From Candidatus Omnitrophota bacterium (GTDB lineage: Bacteria > Omnitrophota > Gorgyraeia > Gygaellales > Profunditerraquicolaceae): a stretch of DNA of 35,562 nt. This document shows, piece after piece, positions 1 through 8,033 of the stretch. The notes under the pieces were generated by a model. The model was not told where the DNA came from. It did no database searches and saw only the letters and a list, made by a program, of their open reading frames with translations. How positions within the stretch are numbered: position 1 is the first letter of the stretch; every line of letters starts with the position of its first letter. The stretch lies in assembly GCA_003598135.1 (NCBI GenBank), contig QZKA01000028.1, positions 1-35,562 on the forward strand. The letters run 5' to 3'. The position numbers and the translations under genes were made by a program.

Positions 1-666
1 GCAAAAAAGGCAGGGGCCGTGGTATTGAGGGGAGGCGCCTTTAAGCCGCGCACCTCTCCTTATGCATTTCAGGGGCTAGGGGAGGAAGGCCTGAGGCATC
101 TCGCCCAGGTAGGCAAGGACTTGGGTTTAGTTACTGTAAGCGAGATTATGGATCCCCGCGATGTGGAGTTGGTTGCCAAGTATGTAGATATCTTACAGAT
201 TGGCGCACGCAACATGCAGAATTTTAACCTCCTTAAAGAAGTTGGTTCGACCAAGAAGCCAGTCGTGCTTAAGCGGGGCCTTTCCTCTACCATTAAAGAA
301 CTGCTTATGTCTGCTGAGTATATTTTGGCAGGAGGCAACTTTAATGTGATTTTATGCGAAAGAGGGATTAGGACATTTGAAGAATTCACCCGCAATACGC
401 TGGATGTGAGTGCGATACCCTCAGTGAAAATGTTATCGCATCTGCCGATTATTGCCGATCCAAGCCATGCGGCAGGAAAATGGGGTTTGGTTCCGCCACT
501 TGCTAAGGCAGCAATCGCTGCGGGAGCAGACGGGTTGATCATTGAGGTACATAGCCACCCGGAAGAAGCGCTATCCGACGGCGCCCAGTCTCTTCTGCCT
601 TCGAATTTCTCTAATCTCATGCAGGAATTAAAGGTCTTGGTGAAAGCTATCGGGAGAGAAATATAA
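1..666 (+). CDS. aroF: 3-deoxy-7-phosphoheptulonate synthase (DAHP synthase), 5' truncated
   Basis: First enzyme of the shikimate pathway, condensing phosphoenolpyruvate with erythrose 4-phosphate. The reading frame is open from base 1, so the gene begins outside the window. What is visible ([18 protein letters not shown], then [10 protein letters not shown], then [16 protein letters not shown] and [19 protein letters not shown]) is the C-terminal two thirds of the AroG/AroA(f)-type TIM barrel as found in Bacillus-like enzymes. The metal and substrate residues of this fold sit in the KPRTSP and DPSHAAG stretches. It is followed directly by tyrA (stop TAA, next ATG at 667), so the two are cotranscribed for tyrosine/aromatic synthesis. 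Family assignment is very secure; any N-terminal regulatory domain cannot be seen. Confidence 0.95.
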   Translation, partial: AKKAGAVVLRGGAFKPRTSPYAFQGLGEEGLRHLAQVGKDLGLVTVSEIMDPRDVELVAKYVDILQIGARNMQNFNLLKEVGSTKKPVVLKRGLSSTIKELLMSAEYILAGGNFNVILCERGIRTFEEFTRNTLDVSAIPSVKMLSHLPIIADPSHAAGKWGLVPPLAKAAIAAGADGLIIEVHSHPEEALSDGAQSLLPSNFSNLMQELKVLVKAIGREI

Positions 667-1530
667 ATGAAACTTTTCAAAAAGGTTGCCATTGTGGGCA
701 CCGGTCTTATAGGCGGCTCCATTGCGTTAGCTATTAAGAGGCATAATCTGGCCGGAAGCGTGGTAGGGGTAAGCCGTCACAAAGAAACGCTTCTGCGCGC
801 TAAGAAGAGAGGCGTTATCGATAGCGGATCACAAAATCTGTGTAGTATAGAAAACGCAGATTTTGTAGTCCTTGCTGTGCCTGCACGTGCGATTAAAAAA
901 CTTTCTTTGGAAATTTCACGAATCGTTTCTGATGATTGTATCGTAATTGATGTCGGTAGCACCAAAGAAGAAATAGTAGCTTGTTTCGATAAAGCGTTTA
1001 AACACTATGTAGGTACTCATCCCTTGGCTGGTTCTGAGAAAAGAGGAGTGGCTTATGCGCAAGCCGGCTTGTTTAAGGATTCCCTCTGCATTTTAACCCC
1101 AACTCGCAGGACGGATAAAGAAGCCCTGCGTACGGTAAAGAAGCTATGGCGTTGCATTGGCGCAGATACAGTGGAAATGAGCCCTTCTGCCCACGATAAG
1201 ATGCTGGCGTTTATCAGCCACCTTCCTCATGTCATCGCCTTCTGTCTTATGGAGACTATCCCGAGCCGGCATGTGCGATATGCCCCTGCGAGCTTAAAAG
1301 ATGCTACGCGCGTTGCTGCTTCGGATAGTATTCTCTGGAGGGATATTATCCTGACTAATCCGGATAACGTTATAAGGTCAATAAGCGCCTTTGAGAAGTT
1401 GCTGGCAAGGGTCAAGTCTGCGGCAAGAAGAAATCAAGGTGAAATTCTTGAGCGTATTTTTAAAAACGCAAAATACAAAAGAGAGTTATTGAATGGTCAT
1501 CGCGATAGACGGGCCGGCGGGCGCAGGTAA
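667..1530 (+). CDS. tyrA: Prephenate dehydrogenase
   Basis: NAD(P)-dependent oxidative decarboxylation of prephenate to 4-hydroxyphenylpyruvate in tyrosine synthesis. The 287-residue protein begins with a Rossmann motif GTGLIGGS (residues 11-18). It carries the family signature GTHPLAGSE (116-124) including the active-site His118, followed by the helical dimerisation domain. No ACT domain is seen, and the length is typical of monofunctional TyrA. The start ATG abuts the aroF stop. The C-terminal 38 bases overlap the start of cmk, so translation is probably coupled. An aroA (EPSP synthase) gene, often located between tyrA and cmk, is absent here. Confidence 0.95.
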   Translation: MKLFKKVAIVGTGLIGGSIALAIKRHNLAGSVVGVSRHKETLLRAKKRGVIDSGSQNLCSIENADFVVLAVPARAIKKLSLEISRIVSDDCIVIDVGSTKEEIVACFDKAFKHYVGTHPLAGSEKRGVAYAQAGLFKDSLCILTPTRRTDKEALRTVKKLWRCIGADTVEMSPSAHDKMLAFISHLPHVIAFCLMETIPSRHVRYAPASLKDATRVAASDSILWRDIILTNPDNVIRSISAFEKLLARVKSAARRNQGEILERIFKNAKYKRELLNGHRDRRAGGRR

Positions 1531-2173
1531 GAGCACCATTGCGAAACTGTTGGCAAAGAAATTACGTTTTACTTACATTGATACAGGAGCGATGTACCGT
1601 GCATTAACCTTGAAGGCCATAGAGCGGGGAATTAAGCCGCGCAATGCAAAGGCCCTTATTGCCATGGCCCGGAATACTGCGCTTGATCTCGCACATACCA
1701 AGGACGGCTCCTTGAGAGTATTGCTTGATGGACGGGATGTCTCAGCAGATATCCGCTCGCCTTGCGTCAGCCGTTTTGTTTCAGATATAGCAAAAATAAA
1801 AAACGTTCGAAAAGTCATGCTAAGCCTGCAAAGGAGACTGGGTAGAGAAAAAGACAGCGTGCTTGACGGTAGAGATATTGGAACCGTGGTATTTCCCGAC
1901 GCTGATAAGAAGTTTTTTTTGGATGCACTATTTACAGAACGCGTGAGAAGGCGTTACAAAGAATTAAAGGCGCTTGGCATGCCGGGCATTACGCTTAAAA
2001 ATGTTGCTGTTGATTTGCGCAACCGCGATACCATCGACTCGACGAGAAAGTGTGCCCCTTTAAGGAGAGCAGCCGATGCCGTATACATAGATACCACTAA
2101 AATGACTATTCCCGATGTCGTGCACACTTTGGCGCACGTACTTCATAGAGATACGGGTAGCAGGCATGGATAA
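1493..2173 (+). CDS. cmk: Cytidylate kinase
   Basis: Phosphorylates CMP and dCMP with ATP in pyrimidine nucleotide metabolism (cytosol). The 226-residue protein has the P-loop GPAGAGKST at residues 7-15, then YIDTGAMYRALT, and the signature DGRDIGTVVFPDA, all diagnostic of bacterial Cmk. The ATG lies inside the end of tyrA. This start puts the P-loop at the usual distance from the N-terminus, so the 38-base overlap looks genuine. The 3' end overlaps lepA by 8 bases. Confidence 0.96.
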   Translation: MVIAIDGPAGAGKSTIAKLLAKKLRFTYIDTGAMYRALTLKAIERGIKPRNAKALIAMARNTALDLAHTKDGSLRVLLDGRDVSADIRSPCVSRFVSDIAKIKNVRKVMLSLQRRLGREKDSVLDGRDIGTVVFPDADKKFFLDALFTERVRRRYKELKALGMPGITLKNVAVDLRNRDTIDSTRKCAPLRRAADAVYIDTTKMTIPDVVHTLAHVLHRDTGSRHG

Positions 2174-3962
2174 GACATTAATACGTAACTTCAGTATCAT
2201 TGCACATATCGACCACGGTAAGTCTACCTTGGCCGACAGGATCCTTGTGCTTACCGGCGCATTAGATAAGAACCACCTTCAGAACCAGGTGTTAGACGAT
2301 ATGGATTTGGAAAGGGAGAGAGGTATTACGATTAAGGCATCGACGGTAAGGCTACAGTATCGATCTTTAGGCGGCAGGGAATATGTGATGAACCTTATTG
2401 ATACTCCGGGCCACGTTGATTTTACCTACGAGGTATCAAAGTCACTGGCAGCCTGCGAGGGGGCAGTATTAGTAGTTGATGCAGGGCAGGGCATAGAAGC
2501 CCAAACAGTCGCCAACTACTATTTGGCCATGGAAAATTACCTTTCTATCATCCCCGTAATCAATAAAATTGATCTGAGCAATGCCGATATTGAACGCACA
2601 AAGGATCAGATTGCTACGGTCCTGGGATTCAAAGAGCAGGATATCCTGTTGGCTTCTGCCAAAGAAGGCATCGGTATCCAGGAAATTCTTGAGAAAATAA
2701 TCGAAGTCGTTCCTTGTCCATCAGGCGAGTCTTCCAATCTTCTCAAGGCACTGGTGTTTGATTGTCGTTATGATACCTTCAAGGGGGTAGTAGTTTTTGT
2801 CAGGGTCTTTGATGGTAAAATAGATTATGCCACCCAGCTGAAACTTATGCATTCGGGCAAGACTTACAAGATTGAAGAATTGGGGGTATTTAAAGATTTA
2901 AAATATTCCAAGGTTGATTCGCTTTCCTGTGGCGAGGTTGGTTATTTAACTGCCAATATACGCGACCCCAGAGAGATCATCATCGGGGATACGATTACTG
3001 ACAGCATAAGGCCCTGCCAGCAGGCTTTACCCGGTTACCGTACTTTAAAGCCTCTTGTTTTCTGTGGCGTTTATCCGGTTAATCCAGGCGATTTTCCTGA
3101 GCTTAGGGATGCAATTGATAAATTGAAACTTTCGGATGCGTCGTTTGTATTTGAGCCGGAAAACAGCCAGTCTTTTGGCTCGGGTTTTCGATGTGGATTC
3201 CTTGGGCTTTTGCATATGGAAATAGTCCAGGAACGCCTTGAAAGAGAATACGGCCTTAATCTAATTCTGACAGTCCCTAATGTGGTTTACCGCGTTAAAC
3301 GTAAAACCGGCGAGCTGATGGACGTGGATACCCCGGCTGAATTCCCTTCTTCACAGGACATAGAGGAATCTTTCGAGCCTTTCGTGAGCCTTTTGATGAT
3401 TGTGCCCATTGATAGCATTGAATTGGTATGCGAGCTGGTGAAATCGCGCAGGGGGGTTTTTAAGTCAAAGAAATTCCTCGGTATAGACCGGGTTGAGTTG
3501 AACTTTGATATGCCGCTTTCTGAGATCATAGTTGATTTTTATGACAAGGTCAAGTCTCTTACCAAGGGCTACGGCTCACTCGATTATGAGTTCAACGATT
3601 ATTTTCCCACAAAACTAGTGAAACTGGATATATTGATTAATACCAGGGTTTGCGATGCGTTCTCTTCGCTTATCCACAAAGACAAGGCAGCAACCAAGGC
3701 GCATGCCCTGGTCGCGAAACTCAAAGAACTCATTCCTCGCCAGTTGTTTGAAGTCTCGGTTCAGGCTGCAGTCGGCGGTCAGATCCTTGCGTCTGAAAAG
3801 GTAAGGGCGGTCGGTAAGCACGTGACGAGTAAATGTTACGGAGGGGATATCACGCGTAAGAGAAAACTCTGGGATATTCAGAAGAAAGGAAAAAAACGAT
3901 TGAAACAATTTGGAAAAGTTGAAATACCGCAAGAGGCATTTTTGGAGGTCCTGAGAATTTAA
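2166..3962 (+). CDS. lepA: Elongation factor 4 (back-translocating GTPase LepA)
   Basis: Ribosome-associated translational GTPase acting in initiation/back-translocation. I choose the ATG at 2166 rather than the longer open frame starting at 2115. It gives MDKTLIRNFSIIAHIDHGKS, the canonical LepA N-terminus with the G1 motif at residues 13-20, and a normal length of 598 aa. Later motifs are DTPGHVDF, NKIDL, the EF-G-like domains and the LepA-specific C-terminal domain ending KKRLKQFGKVEIPQEAF. The start overlaps the cmk stop by 8 bases (translational coupling). The stop is one base from lepB. Confidence 0.97.
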   Translation: MDKTLIRNFSIIAHIDHGKSTLADRILVLTGALDKNHLQNQVLDDMDLERERGITIKASTVRLQYRSLGGREYVMNLIDTPGHVDFTYEVSKSLAACEGAVLVVDAGQGIEAQTVANYYLAMENYLSIIPVINKIDLSNADIERTKDQIATVLGFKEQDILLASAKEGIGIQEILEKIIEVVPCPSGESSNLLKALVFDCRYDTFKGVVVFVRVFDGKIDYATQLKLMHSGKTYKIEELGVFKDLKYSKVDSLSCGEVGYLTANIRDPREIIIGDTITDSIRPCQQALPGYRTLKPLVFCGVYPVNPGDFPELRDAIDKLKLSDASFVFEPENSQSFGSGFRCGFLGLLHMEIVQERLEREYGLNLILTVPNVVYRVKRKTGELMDVDTPAEFPSSQDIEESFEPFVSLLMIVPIDSIELVCELVKSRRGVFKSKKFLGIDRVELNFDMPLSEIIVDFYDKVKSLTKGYGSLDYEFNDYFPTKLVKLDILINTRVCDAFSSLIHKDKAATKAHALVAKLKELIPRQLFEVSVQAAVGGQILASEKVRAVGKHVTSKCYGGDITRKRKLWDIQKKGKKRLKQFGKVEIPQEAFLEVLRI

Positions 3963-3963
3963 A

Positions 3964-4560
3964 ATGAAAGAGAAAAATACCAGCGCAAAGACCCGAATAT
4001 GGTCTGTACTTAGGGAATGGACTGAATCCTTGCTTATTGCTTTCATGCTGGCGATGGTAATACGTACGTTTTTTGTCCAGGCATTTAAGATCCCCACGGG
4101 ATCCATGAGGCAGACATTGATCGAGGGCGATGTGATACTGGTCAATAAGTTTCTGTATGGGCCTAAGATACCTTTTATGGATATCAGGCTTTTTGGATTA
4201 AGGGAACCCAGAAGGGGGGACGTTATTGTGTTCATTTACCCTAAGAATACAAAAAAAGATTTTATCAAAAGGCTTGTTGCGGTTGGCGGCGAAACCGTTG
4301 AAATAAAAAACGGGACGGTATATGTAAATGACAAACCACTGACTGACCCGGTTTTCAGCCAGCGTTACTACTATAACCGGGGCTCTTGGGGAGAGGGGGG
4401 AGTAAAGATAAGGGTTCCCGAGAACAACTTCTTTGTGCTGGGAGATAACTCAGCTTCTTCGGAGGACAGCCGGTATTGGGGATTTGTCCCTCGTAAAAAT
4501 ATTTTAGGAAAGGCTGTCCTGATTTACTGGCCGTTTCCGCGCGTGAGGATAATACGATGA
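3964..4560 (+). CDS. lepB: Signal peptidase I
   Basis: Membrane serine protease that removes signal peptides from exported proteins at the outer face of the inner membrane. The protein has 198 aa, with one N-terminal membrane segment (about residues 20-38). The nucleophile is Ser47 in IPTGSMRQTL and the general base is Lys102 in FIKRLVAVGGE. The box E motif GDNSASSEDSRYWG is intact. Small size and a single anchor fit the Gram-positive-like/minimal type. It follows lepA by one base, the conserved lepA-lepB pair. It would process the many exported proteins encoded downstream. Confidence 0.96.
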   Translation: MKEKNTSAKTRIWSVLREWTESLLIAFMLAMVIRTFFVQAFKIPTGSMRQTLIEGDVILVNKFLYGPKIPFMDIRLFGLREPRRGDVIVFIYPKNTKKDFIKRLVAVGGETVEIKNGTVYVNDKPLTDPVFSQRYYYNRGSWGEGGVKIRVPENNFFVLGDNSASSEDSRYWGFVPRKNILGKAVLIYWPFPRVRIIR

Positions 4561-5105
4561 ATTTTGCCAATAAAATATCGCTTTTTAGAATTTTAAGCGT
4601 TCCCTTTTTTATCGCCTGCCTGTATTATTCTTCCGAATATCATTATCTGCGCATTGCCGCATTGATCATTTTTTTGGTGGCCGTCTTTTCCGATGCGATA
4701 GACGGCTATATTGCCAGGAAATCAAAACTCAAATCACAAGCAGGCGTCATCCTTGACCCGCTTGCGGATAAGGCGCTTCTGGTGAGCGCGTTTATTAGTC
4801 TCTATCTATTCAAAGAGCTGCCGTTCTGGCTCATTCTGATTGTAGTGACCAGGGACCTGCTTATTATTTTCGGAGCCTTGCTTATCTACATGATCAAACA
4901 AAAATTAAACGTAGCGCCTACGAAATGGGGCAAGATTACCACTTTTTTTCAGATGTCAGCTATTATTGCAGTGTTGTTGAAACTGGACATCTCTTTTGTG
5001 TGCTGGTGGCTGGCTGCGGTATTCACTATTATTTCTGGGGTAGATTACCTTATGAGAGGTTTCAAGGTTTTGTATGGCACCGATACTGCTCAGAATAGTC
5101 ATTAG
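4557..5105 (+). CDS. pgsA: CDP-alcohol phosphatidyltransferase, probably CDP-diacylglycerol-glycerol-3-phosphate 3-phosphatidyltransferase
   Basis: Makes phosphatidylglycerophosphate, committed step to phosphatidylglycerol, in the inner membrane. The 182-aa protein is multi-spanning. It carries the complete CDP-alcohol phosphotransferase motif: D46, D49, G50, A53, R54, G63, D67 and D71 with the correct spacing (DX2DGX2ARX8GX3DX3D). The start overlaps the lepB stop as ATGA. The next gene, plsY, is also a phospholipid enzyme. Substrate assignment to PgsA rather than another CDP-alcohol transferase rests on size and neighbourhood. Confidence 0.88.
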   Translation: MNFANKISLFRILSVPFFIACLYYSSEYHYLRIAALIIFLVAVFSDAIDGYIARKSKLKSQAGVILDPLADKALLVSAFISLYLFKELPFWLILIVVTRDLLIIFGALLIYMIKQKLNVAPTKWGKITTFFQMSAIIAVLLKLDISFVCWWLAAVFTIISGVDYLMRGFKVLYGTDTAQNSH

Positions 5106-5697
5106 CTATCTTGTAGGCTCGATTCCTAGCGCATATATATTTGCTAAACTCCTCAAGGGAGTTGATATACGCAAGGCAGGCTCAGGCAATGTCGGCGCTA
5201 CGAATGCATTTCGCGTCTTGGGTAAAGGGCCGGGCATCGCAGTATTGTGCATAGACATCCTCAAGGGTTTTATTGCGGTTGTGTTCTTGGGCAATTCATC
5301 CAGCCAATTCAGCGCCCATATTTCCCCCCAGGTTTTCAGGATTATCTTAGGCTTAGCTTGTATTATCGGCCATAACTGGTCGGTGTTTTTACGGTTTAGA
5401 GGCGGCAAAGGGGTTGCGACTACCCTTGGGGTATTTTTGGCTTTGGCGATTACCGTTGCTTCGCTTAAAGTTGTCCTGCTGTTTCTCTTTTTGACATGGC
5501 TTGTTGTGTTTCTGATTTTTCGGATAGTTTCACTCGCCTCTATTGTTACAGCTGTAATGCTTCCCGCATACACCTATGTGTTTAAGCAACCCGCGCCTAT
5601 AATTATCATAAGCATATTTCTTGCTCTCCTTTCTATAGCCCGCCACCATAGCAATATTTCCAAATTGCTCCAGGGAAAAGAAAAGCGACTGTTTTAA
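5074..5697 (+). CDS. plsY: Glycerol-3-phosphate acyltransferase (acyl phosphate dependent)
   Basis: Transfers the acyl group of acyl phosphate to sn-glycerol 3-phosphate, first step of phospholipid synthesis. The polytopic 207-aa protein has PlsY signatures YLVGSIPSAYI (12-22), GSGNVGATNAFR (36-47) and GHNWSVFLRFRGGKGVAT. The start lies 32 bases inside pgsA, giving the characteristic N-terminus. It is the last gene of the aroF-plsY operon. No convincing rho-independent terminator is seen directly after the stop. Confidence 0.95.
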   Translation: MAPILLRIVISYLVGSIPSAYIFAKLLKGVDIRKAGSGNVGATNAFRVLGKGPGIAVLCIDILKGFIAVVFLGNSSSQFSAHISPQVFRIILGLACIIGHNWSVFLRFRGGKGVATTLGVFLALAITVASLKVVLLFLFLTWLVVFLIFRIVSLASIVTAVMLPAYTYVFKQPAPIIIISIFLALLSIARHHSNISKLLQGKEKRLF

Positions 5698-5765
5698 TAA
5701 CTTTTCCTACAGGCTTAAAAAAATCAAAAATTCTGAAAACGCTTTCTTCTAACACATTGATTTAC

Positions 5766-5795
5766 TTGAAATTAGATAAGTATAAATGCTATACT
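5766..5795 (+). promoter_or_regulatory. Sigma70-type promoter for the 5.8-6.3 kb leader/hypothetical gene
   Basis: The -35 TTGAAA (5766-5771) and -10 TATACT (5790-5795) are separated by 18 bases, predicting a start near 5802. It lies in AT-rich non-coding DNA after plsY and points at a structured leader and the 109-aa gene at 6013. The same TATACT -10 recurs in other promoters of this window. Confidence 0.6.
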
Positions 5796-5906
5796 TTTAC
5801 TAAGGAAACTAAGTTTTTTTTACCGCTCTTTTTACATACTTTATAAAAGTGTTTTTATAATTTGCTATTACTTTTTTCTCTTTTAAGGAGAGTAAATATT
5901 GTGTAA

Positions 5907-5995
5907 ACCCCGCCAGTCACGGTATCATTAAGGGGTAAGCCGGGTTGCAGAAGAGAAAAGGGAAAGAAAATCAATAGGCAACCCGGCGCTTTTTT
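5907..5995 (+). promoter_or_regulatory. Structured leader ending in a terminator-like hairpin (possible attenuator)
   Basis: Two nested-order stems can be read: ACCCC (5907-5911) with GGGGT (5932-5936), then a perfect 10-bp inverted repeat GCCGGGTTGC (5939-5948) / GCAACCCGGC (5978-5987) followed by GC and six T (5990-5995). The hairpin lies about 110 bases after the predicted transcription start and 18 bases before the ATG of the next gene. Its position is that of a regulated terminator, not an end-of-operon terminator. The 3' part (GGGTAAGCCGGGTTGC) resembles the 3' half of GEMM riboswitches, but the GEMM 5' core is missing. Ligand and mechanism are unknown. Confidence 0.5.
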
Positions 5996-6012
5996 AAAAA
6001 AATGGTGCGAAA

Positions 6013-6342
6013 ATGCGCGACCTTCTTTTTAAGGCTATAACCTCGTCTGACAAAAAGAGAAAAGCCCTTTCAAGTTCAGAGACTTATGACAGGCAGGGGG
6101 TCCGTAATGTTATCCGTCGACACCTGGTCTGCATTGCAAGGGAAATAAAGGATGCTTCTTCGGTCGAAAGGCCGTTACCATACATGTATGTCTTACGAAT
6201 TATCAATCATAAGGAACAAAAAGAGAAATTTTTCTGTCGTATTAAAGGGAGTGTACTTTTGTTTAACTCAGGTAAGTTATTTATCGTATCCTTCATGCAT
6301 TCCCTCAAAATCAGCATTTCTGCTATTGCTCATTGTGTTTAA
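6013..6342 (+). CDS. Hypothetical protein, 109 aa
   Basis: I do not recognise a family. The frame is closed upstream by a TAA at 5995-5997, so the ATG at 6013 is the only good start. No clear SD precedes it. The basic, soluble N-terminal half (with DKKRKALSSSETYDRQGVR) is followed by a beta-rich part (YMYVLRIINHKEQKEKFFCR, then IKGSVLLFNSGKLFIVSFMH). The even mix of polar and hydrophobic residues looks like a real globular protein rather than a chance ORF. It stands alone between two promoters and directly after the attenuator-like hairpin, so its expression is probably conditional. Confidence 0.55.
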   Translation: MRDLLFKAITSSDKKRKALSSSETYDRQGVRNVIRRHLVCIAREIKDASSVERPLPYMYVLRIINHKEQKEKFFCRIKGSVLLFNSGKLFIVSFMHSLKISISAIAHCV

Positions 6343-6370
6343 TTTAAAAAAAATATTAATACGTTTACCC

Positions 6371-6399
6371 TTGACAAAAAAGCATAGTTAGGTTATACT
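6371..6399 (+). promoter_or_regulatory. Near-consensus sigma70-type promoter of a short transcript
   Basis: TTGACA (6371-6376), a 17-base spacer and TATACT (6394-6399) give one of the best promoters in the window. The predicted start is near 6406. Downstream there is no ORF before a terminator at about 6474-6516, so the product appears to be a roughly 110-base RNA. Confidence 0.75.
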
Positions 6400-6405
6400 T
6401 AGGTA

Positions 6406-6516
6406 AATCTTTTTTAAAGTTTTTATAGTTTGGTATTCCGATTAGGAGGAAATCGGAATAATCAGGCTTATTTAAAGGCCAGATTGGCTAAAAAGGGTCA
6501 ACATGGCCTTTTTGTT
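6406..6516 (+). ncRNA. Candidate small RNA of about 110 nt
   Basis: Bounded by a near-consensus promoter (6371-6399) and a hairpin plus T-tract, and immediately followed by a separate promoter (6525-6554) for the next gene. It can therefore stand as an independent transcript. It contains a perfect 10-bp stem TATTCCGATT (6434-6443) / AATCGGAATA (6451-6460) presenting the 7-base loop AGGAGGA, which holds two GGA motifs and an SD-like sequence. This is the form of a CsrA/RsmA binding hairpin or an anti-SD-like decoy. I do not match it to a known RNA family. The function is open. Confidence 0.5.
6474..6516 (+). terminator. Rho-independent terminator of the small transcript
   Basis: The stem AAAGGCCA (6474-6481) / TGGCCTTT (6504-6511) encloses an inner stem TTGGC/GTCAA, and the T-rich tract runs TTTTTGTTTT. 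It ends just before the promoter of the surface-protein gene. Confidence 0.7.
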
Positions 6517-6524
6517 TTATCTAA

Positions 6525-6554
6525 TTGACAAAAGCGTATTTGGTGATATATAAT
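6525..6554 (+). promoter_or_regulatory. Sigma70-type promoter of the chaperone/usher-like operon
   Basis: TTGACA (6525-6530), an 18-base spacer and the perfect -10 TATAAT (6549-6554) predict a start near 6561. The longest open frame would start with the TTG that forms part of this -35 box, so that start is excluded. The real start must lie downstream, at the TTG at 6573. Confidence 0.75.
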
Positions 6555-6572
6555 AGTCAAAAAAGGTCCCCT

Positions 6573-7958
6573 TTGAAGCAAAAATACCTTATCCCAATCT
6601 TCACATTTTTCTTTTTCTGCGTATTTTCTGTGCTCAGTTTTGCGAGCACTTTTTCTTTATCCGTAGTGCCATACGAAGGTGGATATGATTTACGGTATGG
6701 AAAAATTTCTCCTTCCTTAGGCAGGGTGAACCGCGAGGTTACGGTCACGGTGAGTTCCGACATTGCAAAGCAATATCGTATCGTACAGTCTCTCCTTGAG
6801 CCTCTACATACGGAAGATGGTTATCAAATCCCTCAGAATGATTTCAGGGTTTACGGCATCAGAGGAACAAATAGGGCCGGTACTCTTCATGTAGAGCAGG
6901 AATACGCGATTGGCATGGGAAGGCCGGTGGTATATACCTCAAGCCAGAACGGTGATTCGGATACTTTTACATTGGTGTATGGCTTAATTCTTCCTGCTGA
7001 TGCCTCTACGGGCTCTTATCGGGGCAGGATCGCTTTTACGCTGGAGCCTATAGACTCAAGCGAATCACCCGTAACGGTAATACTGAACATTTTTGCTGAG
7101 GTCGAGGTTGTTTCTTCGATAGAAATCACCACCCAGGCCGGCTCAAAAAGAGTCGCCTTGCAGGCAGGCGCTAAAGAGGGCAGTTCGGCGGACGTAACAA
7201 TTACTATTCGCGGCGGTTTTGGCAAACAATTCAGTATTCTCCAGATGCCTGAAGGTTTACCGATAGGGGTTGATGGATCAGAGATTCCTTACGAAGCGGT
7301 GAACTTCATGGGAAGCTCAACAGGCAAGGGCATGGTAGTGAATGAATTGACGCCCCTTTCCGGGAAGCAGCAGACTGTCTTTACTTCGTCTTCTCAAGGC
7401 GATGCAGGCAGTTTTGTATTAAACTATACAATCGACAACGCGCAGCATTTGAATGCAGGCAGGTACAATTTCAAGATGAAATACCTGCTTGAGGGAATAG
7501 ATTTTTCCCAGTTTCGTCTTATAGATAGTATTGATTTTGAAATAGATGTCCCCCGGATATTTGACCTGATAATAAAGCCTGAATCCGGCGGTTTAATCCA
7601 ATTTCGAAATGTCAAGCCTCTTGAGCCTCCCCAGAAGAGCCAGGTAGAGATCGAGATATATTCAAACGTAGGCAAGAAATATCAGATGACCCAAAAGGTA
7701 ATTTCTGAGTTAACAGATAAAGAAGGCCACGTTATACCGGATAAATTTTTTACTATTCAAATGGAAGATGCGCGCACAAAAGGCGAGCTGAAGATCCCGG
7801 AAAAAATTCCGGTTAAGAAGGGTGATGCGGTACTTTTTGTATCTGACAACAAGGGTTCTTCCGATGCATTCAAGCTGATATATGAATTGCAGCTTCCTCT
7901 TGATTATCGCTCCGGAGATTATTCTACAAGGATAGTATATTCGCTGTCGGAGATTTAG
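6573..7958 (+). CDS. Exported surface protein with three tandem beta-rich repeats (putative adhesin/tip subunit)
   Basis: No named family recognised. I place the start at TTG 6573: it follows an AAAAGG SD and gives a clean signal peptide (MKQKYLIPIF, hydrophobic FFFFCVFSVLSFA, cleavage before STFS). The mature part holds three copies of a domain of about 130-150 residues (roughly 26-159, 181-308 and 328-461). All share a (G)K-x-Y/F strand, an IP-x-x-x-F turn, a G-x-L strand, a VFTSS/LFVSDNKG-SD-F-LxY segment and a closing GxYxxxIxYxLE strand. This is an immunoglobulin-like, pilin-like layout, and the closing strand resembles that of spore-coat-U/pilin domains. It heads a four-gene cluster with a pilin-like protein, a chaperone and an outer-membrane barrel, so a minor or tip subunit role is likely. 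Confidence 0.8.
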   Translation: MKQKYLIPIFTFFFFCVFSVLSFASTFSLSVVPYEGGYDLRYGKISPSLGRVNREVTVTVSSDIAKQYRIVQSLLEPLHTEDGYQIPQNDFRVYGIRGTNRAGTLHVEQEYAIGMGRPVVYTSSQNGDSDTFTLVYGLILPADASTGSYRGRIAFTLEPIDSSESPVTVILNIFAEVEVVSSIEITTQAGSKRVALQAGAKEGSSADVTITIRGGFGKQFSILQMPEGLPIGVDGSEIPYEAVNFMGSSTGKGMVVNELTPLSGKQQTVFTSSSQGDAGSFVLNYTIDNAQHLNAGRYNFKMKYLLEGIDFSQFRLIDSIDFEIDVPRIFDLIIKPESGGLIQFRNVKPLEPPQKSQVEIEIYSNVGKKYQMTQKVISELTDKEGHVIPDKFFTIQMEDARTKGELKIPEKIPVKKGDAVLFVSDNKGSSDAFKLIYELQLPLDYRSGDYSTRIVYSLSEI

Positions 7959-8020
7959 TGCTGCACTGCAACAGTCCCTTACAGCGAAAATGATTAGTAA
8001 GTAAAAATGAGAAATAGGAA

Positions 8021-8027
8021 GGAGGTG
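8021..8027 (+). promoter_or_regulatory. Very strong ribosome binding site for the major subunit gene
   Basis: GGAGGTG, full complementarity to the 16S rRNA tail, lies six bases before the ATG at 8034. It is the strongest SD in the cluster, consistent with high output of a structural subunit. Confidence 0.85.
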
Positions 8028-8033
8028 AATTAA

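Noticed and set aside
69..722. 217-aa minus-strand open frame
   Set aside because: Antisense shadow of aroF/tyrA; the plus-strand proteins are unmistakable.
3615..4235. 206-aa minus-strand open frame
   Set aside because: Lies entirely opposite lepA and lepB, which are certain, with no SD or family resemblance.
5900..5990. Full GEMM riboswitch at the 5.9 kb leader
   Set aside because: Only the 3' GGGTAAGCCGGGTTGC part matches; the GGCAAACC and GGGACGCAAAGCC cores and the GNRA-capped stem are missing.
6152..6391. 79-aa plus-strand open frame
   Set aside because: Overlaps the better 109-aa gene in another frame and runs through a strong promoter at 6371-6399.
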